In this document: positions 1-8,517 of the stretch, piece after piece
Layout: every line of letters starts with the position of its first letter
Numbering within the stretch: position 1 is the stretch's first letter
DNA from: Microbacterium flavum
Lineage (GTDB): Bacteria > Actinomycetota > Actinomycetes > Actinomycetales > Microbacteriaceae
Direction: 5' to 3'
NCBI RefSeq assembly: GCF_018717645.1
Contig: NZ_JAFLHG010000018.1
Span: 1-45,704, forward strand
DNA length: 45,704 nt
Position numbers and translations under genes: made by a program
Notes under the pieces: generated by a model
Told to the model about the DNA's origin: nothing
What the model saw: the letters and a program-made list of their open reading frames with translations, nothing else
The model's database searches: none

Positions 1-983
<983 letters not shown>

Positions 984-1027
984 CCGGGCTGACCGGCGAA
1001 CCCACGGCTGCGCCCTGCCCCGCCGCG

Positions 1028-1033
1028 TAAACT
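1028..1033 (+). promoter_or_regulatory. -10 box TAAACT, leaderless start of the YrdB-type gene
   Basis: TAAACT matches TANNNT and ends exactly 6 nt before the ATG at 1040. That spacing puts the transcription start on or beside the start codon. I see no convincing -35. Confidence 0.55.
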
Positions 1034-1039
1034 GAGGCC

Positions 1040-1459
1040 ATGTCCGACCTGCCCCATGTCCGCCCCGCCGTTCCCCCTGCGCCGCGGACGGGCGGCACCG
1101 CACAGTCACTCCCGGCCGGAACGCGTCCCGCCCTCGACGCGGTGGATGTCCTCGCGTTCCTCTGCGAACTGTTCGCCTTCGGCACGCTCGCCGTGTGGGG
1201 GTTCACCGCGTGGCCCTTCCCGTGGAACATCGTCGTCAGCATCGGCGCACCGGTGGTCGCGATCCTGCTCTGGGCGCTGTTCGTCTCACCGCGCGCCGTG
1301 ATCGCGGTGCACCCCTTCGTCCGCGCGCTGGTGGAACTGCTCGTCTACGCCTCCGCCACCATCGTCTGGTGGACCAGCGGGAACGTGTGGATCGGTCTGG
1401 CGTTCGCCGTCGTCGCGGTGACCGTCGGCCTCGTCGCAGGACGCCGCCGCCTCCCGTGA
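1040..1459 (+). CDS. YrdB family (DUF2568) membrane protein
   Basis: This 139-residue protein has four hydrophobic segments at about residues 37-55, 58-80, 90-108 and 114-133. The central PWNIVVSIGAP and ALVELLVYASA segments resemble the YrdB/DUF2568 family of small integral membrane proteins of unknown function. The N-terminal 30 residues are Pro-rich and probably cytoplasmic. The gene has no well-spaced ribosome binding site but has a -10 box 6 nt before ATG, which suggests a leaderless mRNA. Its stop overlaps the next gene's GTG start (GTGA), so the two are probably translated together, though no functional link is known. Confidence 0.75.
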   Translation: MSDLPHVRPAVPPAPRTGGTAQSLPAGTRPALDAVDVLAFLCELFAFGTLAVWGFTAWPFPWNIVVSIGAPVVAILLWALFVSPRAVIAVHPFVRALVELLVYASATIVWWTSGNVWIGLAFAVVAVTVGLVAGRRRLP

Positions 1460-2841
1460 CGGATTCCGCCGGATCCGAGGCGGCATCCGTCCTCGGCCGC
1501 CTCGTCGCCGCTCTCGGCGAGCGCGTCGACACCGACCTCGCGCACCTCGACGCCGCCCGCGCGGACAAGTCCGGCCACGCCGCCGACGGCCTGCCTCTCG
1601 CGATCGTGCGGGCGCGAGACGTCGGCGACGTGCAGGAGACACTCCGCATCGCCCACGCCACCGGGACCCCCGTCGTCACCCGCGGCGCGGGCACCGGTCT
1701 GGCCGGCGGCGCGAATGCGGGTGACGGCGAGATCGTCCTCTCGGTGCGCGGGATGGACCGGATCCTCGAGGTGCGGCCCGACGATCTGATCGCCGTCGTC
1801 GAGCCCGGCATCCTGAACGCCGATCTGAACCGCGCCCTCGCCGCGGAGGGACTGTGGTGGGCGCCCGACCCCGCCAGTCGCGAGATCTCGACCGTCGGCG
1901 GGAACATCGCGACGGGTGCGGGCGGGCTGCTCTGCGCGAAATACGGCGTCGTCCGTGACGCGGTGCTCGGCGTCGACCTCGTCCTCTCCGACGGCCGACT
2001 GCTGCGGCTCGGCCACCGGAGCGTGAAGGGAGTCACCGGCCTCGACCTCACCTCCCTCGTGATCGGATCGGAGGGGACGCTGGGCGTCGTGGTCGGGGCG
2101 ACGCTGAAGCTCCGCAGACTCGTCCCCGGCAGCCCGCGCACACTGACGGCGTCCTTCCCCGACGTGCGGAGCGCGGCCGCGGGCGCGGCCGCGGTCACCG
2201 CGTCGGGCGTGCAGCCGGCGATCATGGAGCTCATGGATGCCGCGTGCCTGCGCGCCGTCCACCGCCTCCTCGCGCTCCCCTCCCCTCGCGACGGTGTCGC
2301 GCAGCTCACCGTCCAGACCGACGGCCCCGCCGCGACGGCCGAGGCGGCCGCGATCGCCGCGACCCTCACGGAGGCCGGCGGCACCGTGCGCCTGGCCCGT
2401 GACGAGGCCGAGGCGGAGCTGCTCCTGCGCATCCGCCGGTCGATGCATCCCGCGATGGAGACCCTCGGCACGACGCTCATCGAAGACGTCTCCGTGCCGC
2501 GCAGCGCCCTCCCCGCCATGTTCGACGAGATCGCCCGAATCGAGCGCGCGTACGACCTCGTCATCCCGACCGTCTGCCACGCCGGCGACGGCAACCTCCA
2601 CCCCAACTTCGTGTTCACGGGCGATGACGTGCCGGATCGGGTCTGGCAGGCCGCGGACGAGCTCTTCCGTGCCGCGCTGCGGCTGGGGGGAACACTGACC
2701 GGCGAGCACGGGATCGGCGTCCTGAAGCGGCGCTGGCTCGCCGATGAACTCGGGGACGATCAGTGGGAGCTGCAGCGCCAGATCGCCCGCGTGTTCGACC
2801 CGGCCGGCATCCTCAACCCCGGCAAGGTGTTCGCGCCCTGA
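1456..2841 (+). CDS. FAD-linked oxidase, GlcD / D-lactate dehydrogenase type
   Basis: This 461-residue flavoprotein should oxidise a 2-hydroxy acid such as glycolate or D-lactate to the 2-keto acid. The N-terminal FAD-binding PCMH half shows TRGAGTGLAGGANA (about residues 74-87) and STVGGNIATGAGGLLCAKYG (about 148-167). The C-terminal FAD-oxidase half shows CHAGDGNLHPNFVF and LTGEHGIGVLKRRWL, the usual metal and substrate-binding signatures of GlcD-type enzymes, and ends DPAGILNPGKVF as the family does. I chose GTG 1456 because it overlaps the stop of the preceding gene and gives family length; longer in-frame starts would run back through that gene. Substrate cannot be fixed from sequence. 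No GlcE or GlcF partner is nearby, so it probably works as a single subunit. Confidence 0.88.
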   Translation: MTDSAGSEAASVLGRLVAALGERVDTDLAHLDAARADKSGHAADGLPLAIVRARDVGDVQETLRIAHATGTPVVTRGAGTGLAGGANAGDGEIVLSVRGMDRILEVRPDDLIAVVEPGILNADLNRALAAEGLWWAPDPASREISTVGGNIATGAGGLLCAKYGVVRDAVLGVDLVLSDGRLLRLGHRSVKGVTGLDLTSLVIGSEGTLGVVVGATLKLRRLVPGSPRTLTASFPDVRSAAAGAAAVTASGVQPAIMELMDAACLRAVHRLLALPSPRDGVAQLTVQTDGPAATAEAAAIAATLTEAGGTVRLARDEAEAELLLRIRRSMHPAMETLGTTLIEDVSVPRSALPAMFDEIARIERAYDLVIPTVCHAGDGNLHPNFVFTGDDVPDRVWQAADELFRAALRLGGTLTGEHGIGVLKRRWLADELGDDQWELQRQIARVFDPAGILNPGKVFAP

Positions 2842-2856
2842 CCGGGGCGGGGGCGC
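2833..2856. terminator. Weak hairpin between convergent genes
   Basis: GCGCCC (2833-2838) pairs with GGGCGC (2851-2856) around a 12-nt loop. It includes the stop of the oxidase gene and abuts the end of the convergent membrane-protein gene. No T-run follows. Confidence 0.35.
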
Positions 2857-3483
2857 TCAGGCCGACGGATAGATGCGGGGCGATGCCGCGGGGAGCCCGC
2901 GACCGCCCAGGGCCATCGCCGCCCCGCCGAGGACGAGCGGCACGACGACGGCGGACACGAAGCCGCCGAGGGCCAGGGCGACGCCCCAGTGCTCGAGGCC
3001 CTGCGGCCCGACGGCGACGCCGACGATCTGGCCGATGACCTGGACACCGACGACGACGGCCAGTCCGATCGCGGGCGCCCACCGCCAGGGGCCCGGGACG
3101 ACGCGCGCGCGGGCGATCTCGACGACGGCGACGAGCGCCGCCGCCGCCGTGACCGCGAGTTCCACGTAGCCGAGCGTCTGCAGCAGCGCCACATCCGACA
3201 GATCGACCTGCGTCGGCGTGACGAGGCTGAACAGAAGCGGGGTGATCCCCAGGACGAGGAGGGCCACCATCCCTGCGCCGCGGCGTGCGACGACCGACCC
3301 CGCGCCGCGCAGTCCGAACGCGAACACCGCCATCGCCGCCAGAAAGAGCAGGCCGGCGAGGGTCCGGGTGAGGGTCCCCGCATCTCCCGGGCCGAGTGCC
3401 CACGGTACGACGGCCGACGCGGCGAGCAGCCCGCCGCCCCAGATCCAGCTGGGCTCGGTCCTGCGGACCTCGGCATCCGTCAT
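2857..3483 (-). CDS. Six-helix integral membrane protein, unknown function
   Basis: This 208-residue protein has about six hydrophobic helices, starting near WIWGGGLLAASAVVPWAL (residues 13-30) and ending near AVVVPLVLGGAAMAL (about 178-192), with a short polar C-terminal tail. I do not recognise a family, and no catalytic or transport motif is visible. The start at 3483 is supported by a TACGGT -10 box exactly 6 nt upstream and by the lack of a ribosome binding site. It stands alone, convergent with the FAD oxidase and followed upstream by the 3' end of the amino-sugar operon. Confidence 0.7.
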   Translation of the reverse strand: MTDAEVRRTEPSWIWGGGLLAASAVVPWALGPGDAGTLTRTLAGLLFLAAMAVFAFGLRGAGSVVARRGAGMVALLVLGITPLLFSLVTPTQVDLSDVALLQTLGYVELAVTAAAALVAVVEIARARVVPGPWRWAPAIGLAVVVGVQVIGQIVGVAVGPQGLEHWGVALALGGFVSAVVVPLVLGGAAMALGGRGLPAASPRIYPSA

Positions 3484-3489
3484 GGCGCC

Positions 3490-3495
3490 ACCGTA
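3490..3495 (-). promoter_or_regulatory. -10 box TACGGT, leaderless start
   Basis: Read on the minus strand, TACGGT ends 6 nt before the ATG at 3483. It lies in the 38-bp gap downstream of nagB, so this gene probably has its own promoter. Confidence 0.5.
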
Positions 3496-3521
3496 TCAGC
3501 GGGCCCGGGCGGGCGCGACGC

Positions 3522-4301
3522 TCAGAGACCCTGCCAGGCGGGCTTGTTCGCGTACGCGTACCGGTAGTAGTCGGCATGGGCGAGATCAGCAGCCGCGGCC
3601 TCATCGACGACGACGGTCACGTGCGGGTGCAGCTGGATCGCCGATCCCGGCAGCGACGAGGTCACCGGACCCTCGACCGCCCCGGCGATGGCCGCGGCCT
3701 TGCCCTCGCCGAACGCGAGGAGGAACAGGTGCTTGGCCTCGAGGATCGTCCCGAGTCCCTGCGTGATGCAGTGCATCGGCACATCCTCGACCCGATCGAA
3801 GAAGCGGGCGTTGTCCTGACGGGTCTGCTCGATGAGGGTCTTCACGCGCGTCCGCGAGGCGAACGACGATCCGGGCTCGTTGAACCCGATGTGACCGGAG
3901 GTCCCGATGCCGAGGATCTGCAGATCGATGCCGCCGGCCGCCGCGATCGCGCGCTCGTAGTCCTCGCCGGCGTGAGCGATCGTCTCGAGGGCGCCGTCCG
4001 GGGTCCGGATGAGGGCCGGGTCGAGTCCGAGCGGCTCGACGACCTCCTTGGTGATGACCGACCGGTAGCTCTCCGGGTGGTTCGGGTCGATGCCGACGTA
4101 CTCGTCGAGCGCGAAGCCGCGCACGCGCGAGAGGTCCACGCCCTCCACGCGGGGCCGCAGCGCTTCGTAGACGCTGAGCGGGGTCGATCCGGTCGCAAGC
4201 CCCAGCACCGCGTCGGGTCGTGCGGCGATGAGCTTCACGATCTCGTCGGCGACGAGGACTCCGGCCGCTGCGGCCGATGGGACGATGACGATCTCAGCCA
4301 T
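3522..4301 (-). CDS. nagB: Glucosamine-6-phosphate deaminase
   Basis: NagB converts glucosamine-6-phosphate to fructose-6-phosphate and ammonia in the cytoplasm. The 259-residue product matches family length. Visible motifs are LGLATGSTP (phosphate loop, about 29-37), FALDEY with the conserved Asp (about 64-69), and GIGTSGHIGFNEPGSS (about 132-147). In the last motif the position that is Asp141 in E. coli NagB is Ser here; other families have Asn, so it may be tolerated, but it is worth noting. I chose ATG 4301 because it overlaps the kinase stop as ATGGCTGA; a start 16 codons earlier adds a non-homologous tail. It is the last gene of the ROK-ABC-kinase operon. No NagA deacetylase is present, so N-acetylated substrates would need one encoded elsewhere. 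Confidence 0.92.
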   Translation of the reverse strand: MAEIVIVPSAAAAGVLVADEIVKLIAARPDAVLGLATGSTPLSVYEALRPRVEGVDLSRVRGFALDEYVGIDPNHPESYRSVITKEVVEPLGLDPALIRTPDGALETIAHAGEDYERAIAAAGGIDLQILGIGTSGHIGFNEPGSSFASRTRVKTLIEQTRQDNARFFDRVEDVPMHCITQGLGTILEAKHLFLLAFGEGKAAAIAGAVEGPVTSSLPGSAIQLHPHVTVVVDEAAAADLAHADYYRYAYANKPAWQGL

Positions 4302-5253
4302 GGGCGACTGCCTCCTGTTCGGTTGCGCTGGCCCCGACGAGGGCGGCACCGACGGCGGCCGCCGGTGAGCCGGGCGGAAGCAGCTCCACCCGATCGGCCA
4401 GACGAAGGGACCTCATGAACGGCGACGCCGCGGCGCTCGCGGCCAGGTCGCCCTTCACGAGGCTCAGCATACGGTCCCCGAGGGCGGTCACGCCGCCCCC
4501 GAGGATGACGGCGTCGACATCCGCCGAGAGCACGATCACGCGCACCGCGGATGCCACGCCGTGCGCGAGTCCGGTGCGCAGGACGAGCGCCTCGGGATCA
4601 CCCCGGTCCGCGGCGTCGAACACGTCGAGGACGGGCAGAGCGGAGGGGCGGCCCCAGCGTTCGGCGATCGCGCCGCCGCCGCAGAATGCCTCGATGCAGC
4701 CGCGCTGACCGCACTTGCAGAGAGGTCCGTGCGGGTCGACGGAGATGTGGCCGACCTCGCCGGCCGTGCCGTGCACGCCCCGCCACAGAATGCCGTCTCG
4801 GACGAACCCGGCGGCGACGCCCGTGCCGAGGTTCAGGTACGCCATCGCGCCGGAGGCGGAGAGGCCCCCGAGACGGGTGCCGTGCGCGCGACCGTGGAGA
4901 GCGTAGGCGCCGACCGCGGCGGCCTTGACGTCGTTCTCGGCTCGGACCGGGATGCCCAGCACGATCCCGAGGGCGCGCGCGAGGTCGAGCTCGTCCACGC
5001 CGAGGTTGACCGCGTGGGTGACGACCGCGCCTCCGGGCGCGACCTGACCCGGCATCCCGATGCCGACCGAGTCGAACTCGTCGACACGGATGCCGACGGC
5101 GGCGGCGAGCTCGGCGGCGAGGCCGAGGACGGTCGCGATGACCCCCTCCGGCCCCCACGCGGTCGGGCGCCGCAGCCGGGCGAGGATCTCCCCGCCGGGC
5201 GCGACGGCGACGGCGTCGGTCTTGGTGCCCCCGACGTCGAACCCGAGGCGCAT
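4294..5253 (-). CDS. ROK family sugar kinase (probable amino-sugar kinase)
   Basis: This 319-residue protein should phosphorylate an imported sugar, probably GlcNAc or glucosamine given that nagB follows. It begins MRLGFDVGGTKTDAVAV, the DxGGTK ATP phosphate-1 loop of the ROK fold. The zinc-binding ROK signature is present as GEVGHISVDPHG followed by CKCGQRGCIEAFCGG (about 160-190), with the catalytic Asp in AENDVKAAAVG (about 104). No N-terminal helix-turn-helix is present, which separates it from the ROK regulator at 8518-9699. The start overlaps the upstream permease stop (TGATG) and the stop overlaps nagB, a tightly coupled operon. Exact substrate is inferred from context only. Confidence 0.88.
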   Translation of the reverse strand: MRLGFDVGGTKTDAVAVAPGGEILARLRRPTAWGPEGVIATVLGLAAELAAAVGIRVDEFDSVGIGMPGQVAPGGAVVTHAVNLGVDELDLARALGIVLGIPVRAENDVKAAAVGAYALHGRAHGTRLGGLSASGAMAYLNLGTGVAAGFVRDGILWRGVHGTAGEVGHISVDPHGPLCKCGQRGCIEAFCGGGAIAERWGRPSALPVLDVFDAADRGDPEALVLRTGLAHGVASAVRVIVLSADVDAVILGGGVTALGDRMLSLVKGDLAASAAASPFMRSLRLADRVELLPPGSPAAAVGAALVGASATEQEAVAHG

Positions 5254-6092
5254 CAGCCCTTCACCGCTCCCGAGACCAGCCCGCTCGTCATCTTGCCCTG
5301 CACGATGAGGAAGAAGACGATGACCGGGATGGCCATGAGCGTGGAGCCAGCCATGACGACCGCCCAGTCGGTGGCCTTCGTGGCCTGGACGAAGCTGCGC
5401 AGCCAGATCGGCAGGGTCTCCATCTCCGGGCGGGTCATGATGACCAGCGCGAAGACGAACTCGTTCCACGCCTGGATGAAGGCGAAGATGCCCGTGGAGA
5501 CGAGCCCCGGCGCCAGCAGCGGGAAGGTGACCCGCCAGAACGCCTGCGTCCGCGTGCAGCCGTCGATCATGGCGGCTTCCTCGAGGTCGGCGGGGATCCC
5601 GTTGACGAACCCGCGCAGCGTCCAGATCGTGAACGGCAGCACCATCGCGATGTAGACCGCGGCGAGGCCGATGACGGTGTTCAGAAGGTGCCATCCGTCG
5701 AGCACGCGGAAGGTCGAGATGATCATCGCCTCGGCGGGGATCATCTGGATGACGAGGATCGCGATGATGAACGTCTTGCGCGAGCGGAACCGGTAGCGCG
5801 AGACGGCGATCGAGGCGAGGAACGCGAAGACGAGTGCCGTGACGAGGGTGAGGAGCGTGACGGCGAGCGAGATGCCGAGCGCCGGGACGAATCCCCCGTT
5901 CCACGCCGACTGGAAGCTCTTCAGCGTGAACTCGTCGGGCCAGAAGTGCGGGACGTCGGTCTTGACCGCGGAGCCGGGGAGGAGGGCCGTGTTGACCATC
6001 CAGTACACCGGGAACACCGAGCACAGGAAGACGATGACGGCGGCGACGTTCAGGGCGATGCGGCCGGTCATACGGCGCGTCCGGGCGCTCAC
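5253..6092 (-). CDS. Carbohydrate ABC transporter permease 2 (MalG-like)
   Basis: This 279-residue inner-membrane protein is one of two permeases of a CUT1-type sugar importer. It has about six transmembrane helices. The EAA loop that contacts the ATPase reads LEEAAMIDGCTRTQAFWRVTFPLLAP (residues split here as LEEAAMIDGCTR and FWRVTFPLLAP, about 178-203). It starts at a GTG that overlaps the preceding permease stop (GTGA); an internal ATG eight codons later is an alternative. No ATPase gene occurs in the operon, which is usual in actinobacteria where one shared MsiK-type ATPase serves several importers. Confidence 0.9.
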   Translation of the reverse strand: MSARTRRMTGRIALNVAAVIVFLCSVFPVYWMVNTALLPGSAVKTDVPHFWPDEFTLKSFQSAWNGGFVPALGISLAVTLLTLVTALVFAFLASIAVSRYRFRSRKTFIIAILVIQMIPAEAMIISTFRVLDGWHLLNTVIGLAAVYIAMVLPFTIWTLRGFVNGIPADLEEAAMIDGCTRTQAFWRVTFPLLAPGLVSTGIFAFIQAWNEFVFALVIMTRPEMETLPIWLRSFVQATKATDWAVVMAGSTLMAIPVIVFFLIVQGKMTSGLVSGAVKG

Positions 6093-7045
6093 GACTCGTC
6101 CTCCTTCAGCATGGTGCGGATGTAGTACGCCGAGATGGCGAGCAGGATGATCACGAGGAGCACCGAGATCGCTCCGCCGGAGCCGAGGTCGCCGGTGGCC
6201 ATCGAGACGCTGTAGATGTAGACGCCGATCGTGTTCGTGTCGGCGCGGATGCCGCCGACGGTCTGCAGGGCGTAGATCTGCGCGAAGACGCGGAGATCCC
6301 AGATGACCTGCAGGATCAGGAGCACGATGAGGATCGACCGCACGTAGGGCAGCACGATGAAGCGGAAGCGCTGCCAGGCGCTGGATCCGTCGAGCGATGC
6401 CGCCTCGAGGACCTCGTCGGGGACCTGCGAGAGCCCCGCGTAGGTCGAGAACGCGACGAACGGGATGGCGCCCCAGGTGATGATGATGGCGGCGACCCCG
6501 AAGAAGCTCAGCGGGTCGGACAGCCAGCTGTGGCCGATCCAGTTCTGCCCCGTGATCTGGGTGAGCAGGTAGTTGACGAGGCCGTAGGAGGTGTCGAAGA
6601 TCCAGCCCCAGACGATCGTGGCGGTGAGCGCGGGCATGGCCCACGCGAGCAGCAGGCCGATCGAGACGACCGTGCGCATCACTTTGCCGAGCGACTTCAT
6701 CATGAGCGCGATGGCGATGCCGAAGACCATCGTCGCGGCGGCGCAGACGATCATGAGGCCGAAGGATCGGCCGAGCACGATCCAGAACTGCGGGTCGGTG
6801 AGGACCTTGACGTAGTTGTCGAACCAGACGAAGGAGGGCGGGGCTCCGAAGATCTGTTCGCGACCGTACTTCTGGAACGACATGATGATCAGTTGCAGAA
6901 GCGGCCAGCCGATGAAGACGACGAGCATCACCAGCGCCGGCAGCAGGAGTGCCAACGGCGTGCCGTCGAAACGGCGGCGGCGGCGCGGGGTGGGCGCGGC
7001 GGGTGCGGGTTGCGTCAACTCGGGGGAGATGAGCTGCGAGGTCAT
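6089..7045 (-). CDS. Carbohydrate ABC transporter permease 1 (MalF-like)
   Basis: This 318-residue protein is the partner permease of the sugar importer. The N terminus is cytoplasmic with a Pro-rich stretch and an Arg cluster (PRRRRRFDG, about 20-28), followed by the first helix and five more. The EAA loop reads LEAASLDGSSAWQRFRFIVLP (about 213-233, core EAASLDGSSAWQRF). ATG 7045 follows a good ribosome binding site (GGAGAT). The gene lies 118 bp after the binding-protein gene, with a strong hairpin between them, and overlaps the next permease by 4 bp. Confidence 0.9.
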   Translation of the reverse strand: MTSQLISPELTQPAPAAPTPRRRRRFDGTPLALLLPALVMLVVFIGWPLLQLIIMSFQKYGREQIFGAPPSFVWFDNYVKVLTDPQFWIVLGRSFGLMIVCAAATMVFGIAIALMMKSLGKVMRTVVSIGLLLAWAMPALTATIVWGWIFDTSYGLVNYLLTQITGQNWIGHSWLSDPLSFFGVAAIIITWGAIPFVAFSTYAGLSQVPDEVLEAASLDGSSAWQRFRFIVLPYVRSILIVLLILQVIWDLRVFAQIYALQTVGGIRADTNTIGVYIYSVSMATGDLGSGGAISVLLVIILLAISAYYIRTMLKEDES

Positions 7046-7079
7046 CGCACGATCTCCTTCCGTGAATCGTGGGGGGGGC

Positions 7080-7113
7080 GGCTCCCCCGGGGGTTCGGGT
7101 CCCCGGGGGAGCC
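7080..7113 (-). promoter_or_regulatory. Intercistronic hairpin after the binding-protein gene
   Basis: GGCTCCCCCGGGG (7080-7092) pairs perfectly with CCCCGGGGGAGCC (7101-7113) around an 8-nt loop. It sits inside the operon just after the binding-protein gene. Such hairpins commonly act as partial terminators or 3' RNA stabilisers that leave the binding protein expressed above its permeases. There is no T-run after it, so full termination is unlikely. Confidence 0.6.
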
Positions 7114-7163
7114 GGTGGCGGGCGTCAGCCCGCCGGGATGCGGCTGCGATCAGGCGGTGCTGA

Positions 7164-8435
7164 TCAGCCGTTGAGGATGGACTCGATCTGGGTGTCGAGG
7201 TCCGTCGCGAGCGCCTTGACGTCGCCGCCCTGGGCCACCTTGACGAAGAAGTCCTGCAGCAGGCCCTTCGCCTCGACGTCGGCCCACTTCGGGGATGCCG
7301 GGGTCAGCTTGGCGTTCGCCGCGGACTCCGCGATGACCTTCGCGAGCTCAGGAGTGGCCGCGGCCACGTCGCCACCGAGGGACTTCTTCGCGGGGACGAG
7401 GCCGCCCTTGGCGAGGATGGTCTGGTAGTCGTCACTCAGCATGATCTCCAGCGCGCTCTTGGCGAGGTCGGGGTGAGCCGACTTCGCCGCGATGCCGATG
7501 TTCGATCCACCGGCGAAGACCTTCGCGGCGCCGCCGTCCTTGCCCGGAAGGGCGAAGTAGCCGAGCGAGTTCGCCAGCGGGGTCGCCGCCTTGTCCTCAT
7601 CGGCGACGATCGACCAGTAGGCCCAGCTGGGCGCCGACAGCGTCGCGGCCTTCTCGGTGCGGAACGGGACCCATGCCTCGGTCTCGTCGCCGTCCTTCGG
7701 GGCGAGCGAGGATGCCATGACCTCCTGGACCTGCGTGATGCCGGCCACCGAGGCGTCGCTGGAGAGCTGCGCGTCCCACTTGCCGTCCTTCTGCACGGCG
7801 ATCTCGCCGCCGTTCTCCCAGATGAAGGGGAGGGCGTTGTACCAGTCCTTGCCCGGGAAGTAGACGCCGGAGACGCCGGGGAGTGCCGTCGCGAGCTTGC
7901 CCGCGTTGGAGACGTACTCGGCGAGCGTCGTCGGGACGGTCGCACCGGCGGTCTGGTACTGGGTCGTGTTGTAGAACACGACGCGCGCACCCGAGTAGTA
8001 CGGCGCCGCGTAGAGCTTGCCGTCCCACGAGCCGGCCTCGACGAAGCCGGGGAGCAGGTCGTCGCCGCCGAGGTCGCCCTGGATGTCGGAGATGTCCAGC
8101 AGAGCGCCGCTCGAGGTGAAGGCGGCGGCCTGGGTGTTGCCCATCTCGACGATGTCGGGGGTGTCGCTCGAGGAGAGGCTCGTGGTCAGCTTGTCCACGA
8201 GGCCCGTCCACTGCTGCTCCTCGATGACGAGCGTCGAACCGGGGTTGTCCGCCTCGAACGTCTTCTTGAGGTAGTCGCGGGCATCCTGAGGCGTGTCGGT
8301 GCCGACCAGCCAGACGCGCAGCTCTGCAGCGGCCGGAGTGCCATCGGACCCGCCGGACGTGCCTCCGCCGGCGCAGCCTGCGAGAACGACAGCCGAAGCG
8401 CCGAGGAGCGCCAGGGCTCCAAGCTTCTTGTTCAT
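7164..8435 (-). CDS. Sugar ABC transporter substrate-binding lipoprotein
   Basis: This 423-residue lipoprotein captures the sugar outside the membrane and delivers it to the two permeases downstream. The signal peptide MNKKLGALALLGASAVVLAG is followed by lipobox LAGC with the lipidated Cys at residue 21 and a Gly/Ser-rich linker. The mature part fits the family 1 extracellular solute-binding fold, with PDIVEMGNTQ and LYAAPYYSGARVVFYNT in the usual places. ATG 8435 has a ribosome binding site (AAAGGAAG). It is the second gene of the operon, 82 bp after the ROK regulator. Neighbouring nagB and a ROK kinase suggest an amino sugar or its oligomer as ligand, but this is inference. Confidence 0.9.
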   Translation of the reverse strand: MNKKLGALALLGASAVVLAGCAGGGTSGGSDGTPAAAELRVWLVGTDTPQDARDYLKKTFEADNPGSTLVIEEQQWTGLVDKLTTSLSSSDTPDIVEMGNTQAAAFTSSGALLDISDIQGDLGGDDLLPGFVEAGSWDGKLYAAPYYSGARVVFYNTTQYQTAGATVPTTLAEYVSNAGKLATALPGVSGVYFPGKDWYNALPFIWENGGEIAVQKDGKWDAQLSSDASVAGITQVQEVMASSLAPKDGDETEAWVPFRTEKAATLSAPSWAYWSIVADEDKAATPLANSLGYFALPGKDGGAAKVFAGGSNIGIAAKSAHPDLAKSALEIMLSDDYQTILAKGGLVPAKKSLGGDVAAATPELAKVIAESAANAKLTPASPKWADVEAKGLLQDFFVKVAQGGDVKALATDLDTQIESILNG

Positions 8436-8517
8436 GGTGTCTTCCTTTTTTCTTGGTGTTCCCTTGAGGCCGGGTGACGGGAACTCCGACCGACCCTCCG
8501 GGGGGATGGGATGAGGG

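Noticed and set aside
1195..1455. Longer N terminus for the FAD oxidase
   Set aside because: It would run through the YrdB-type gene in another frame with Arg-rich nonsense. GTG 1456 gives family length.
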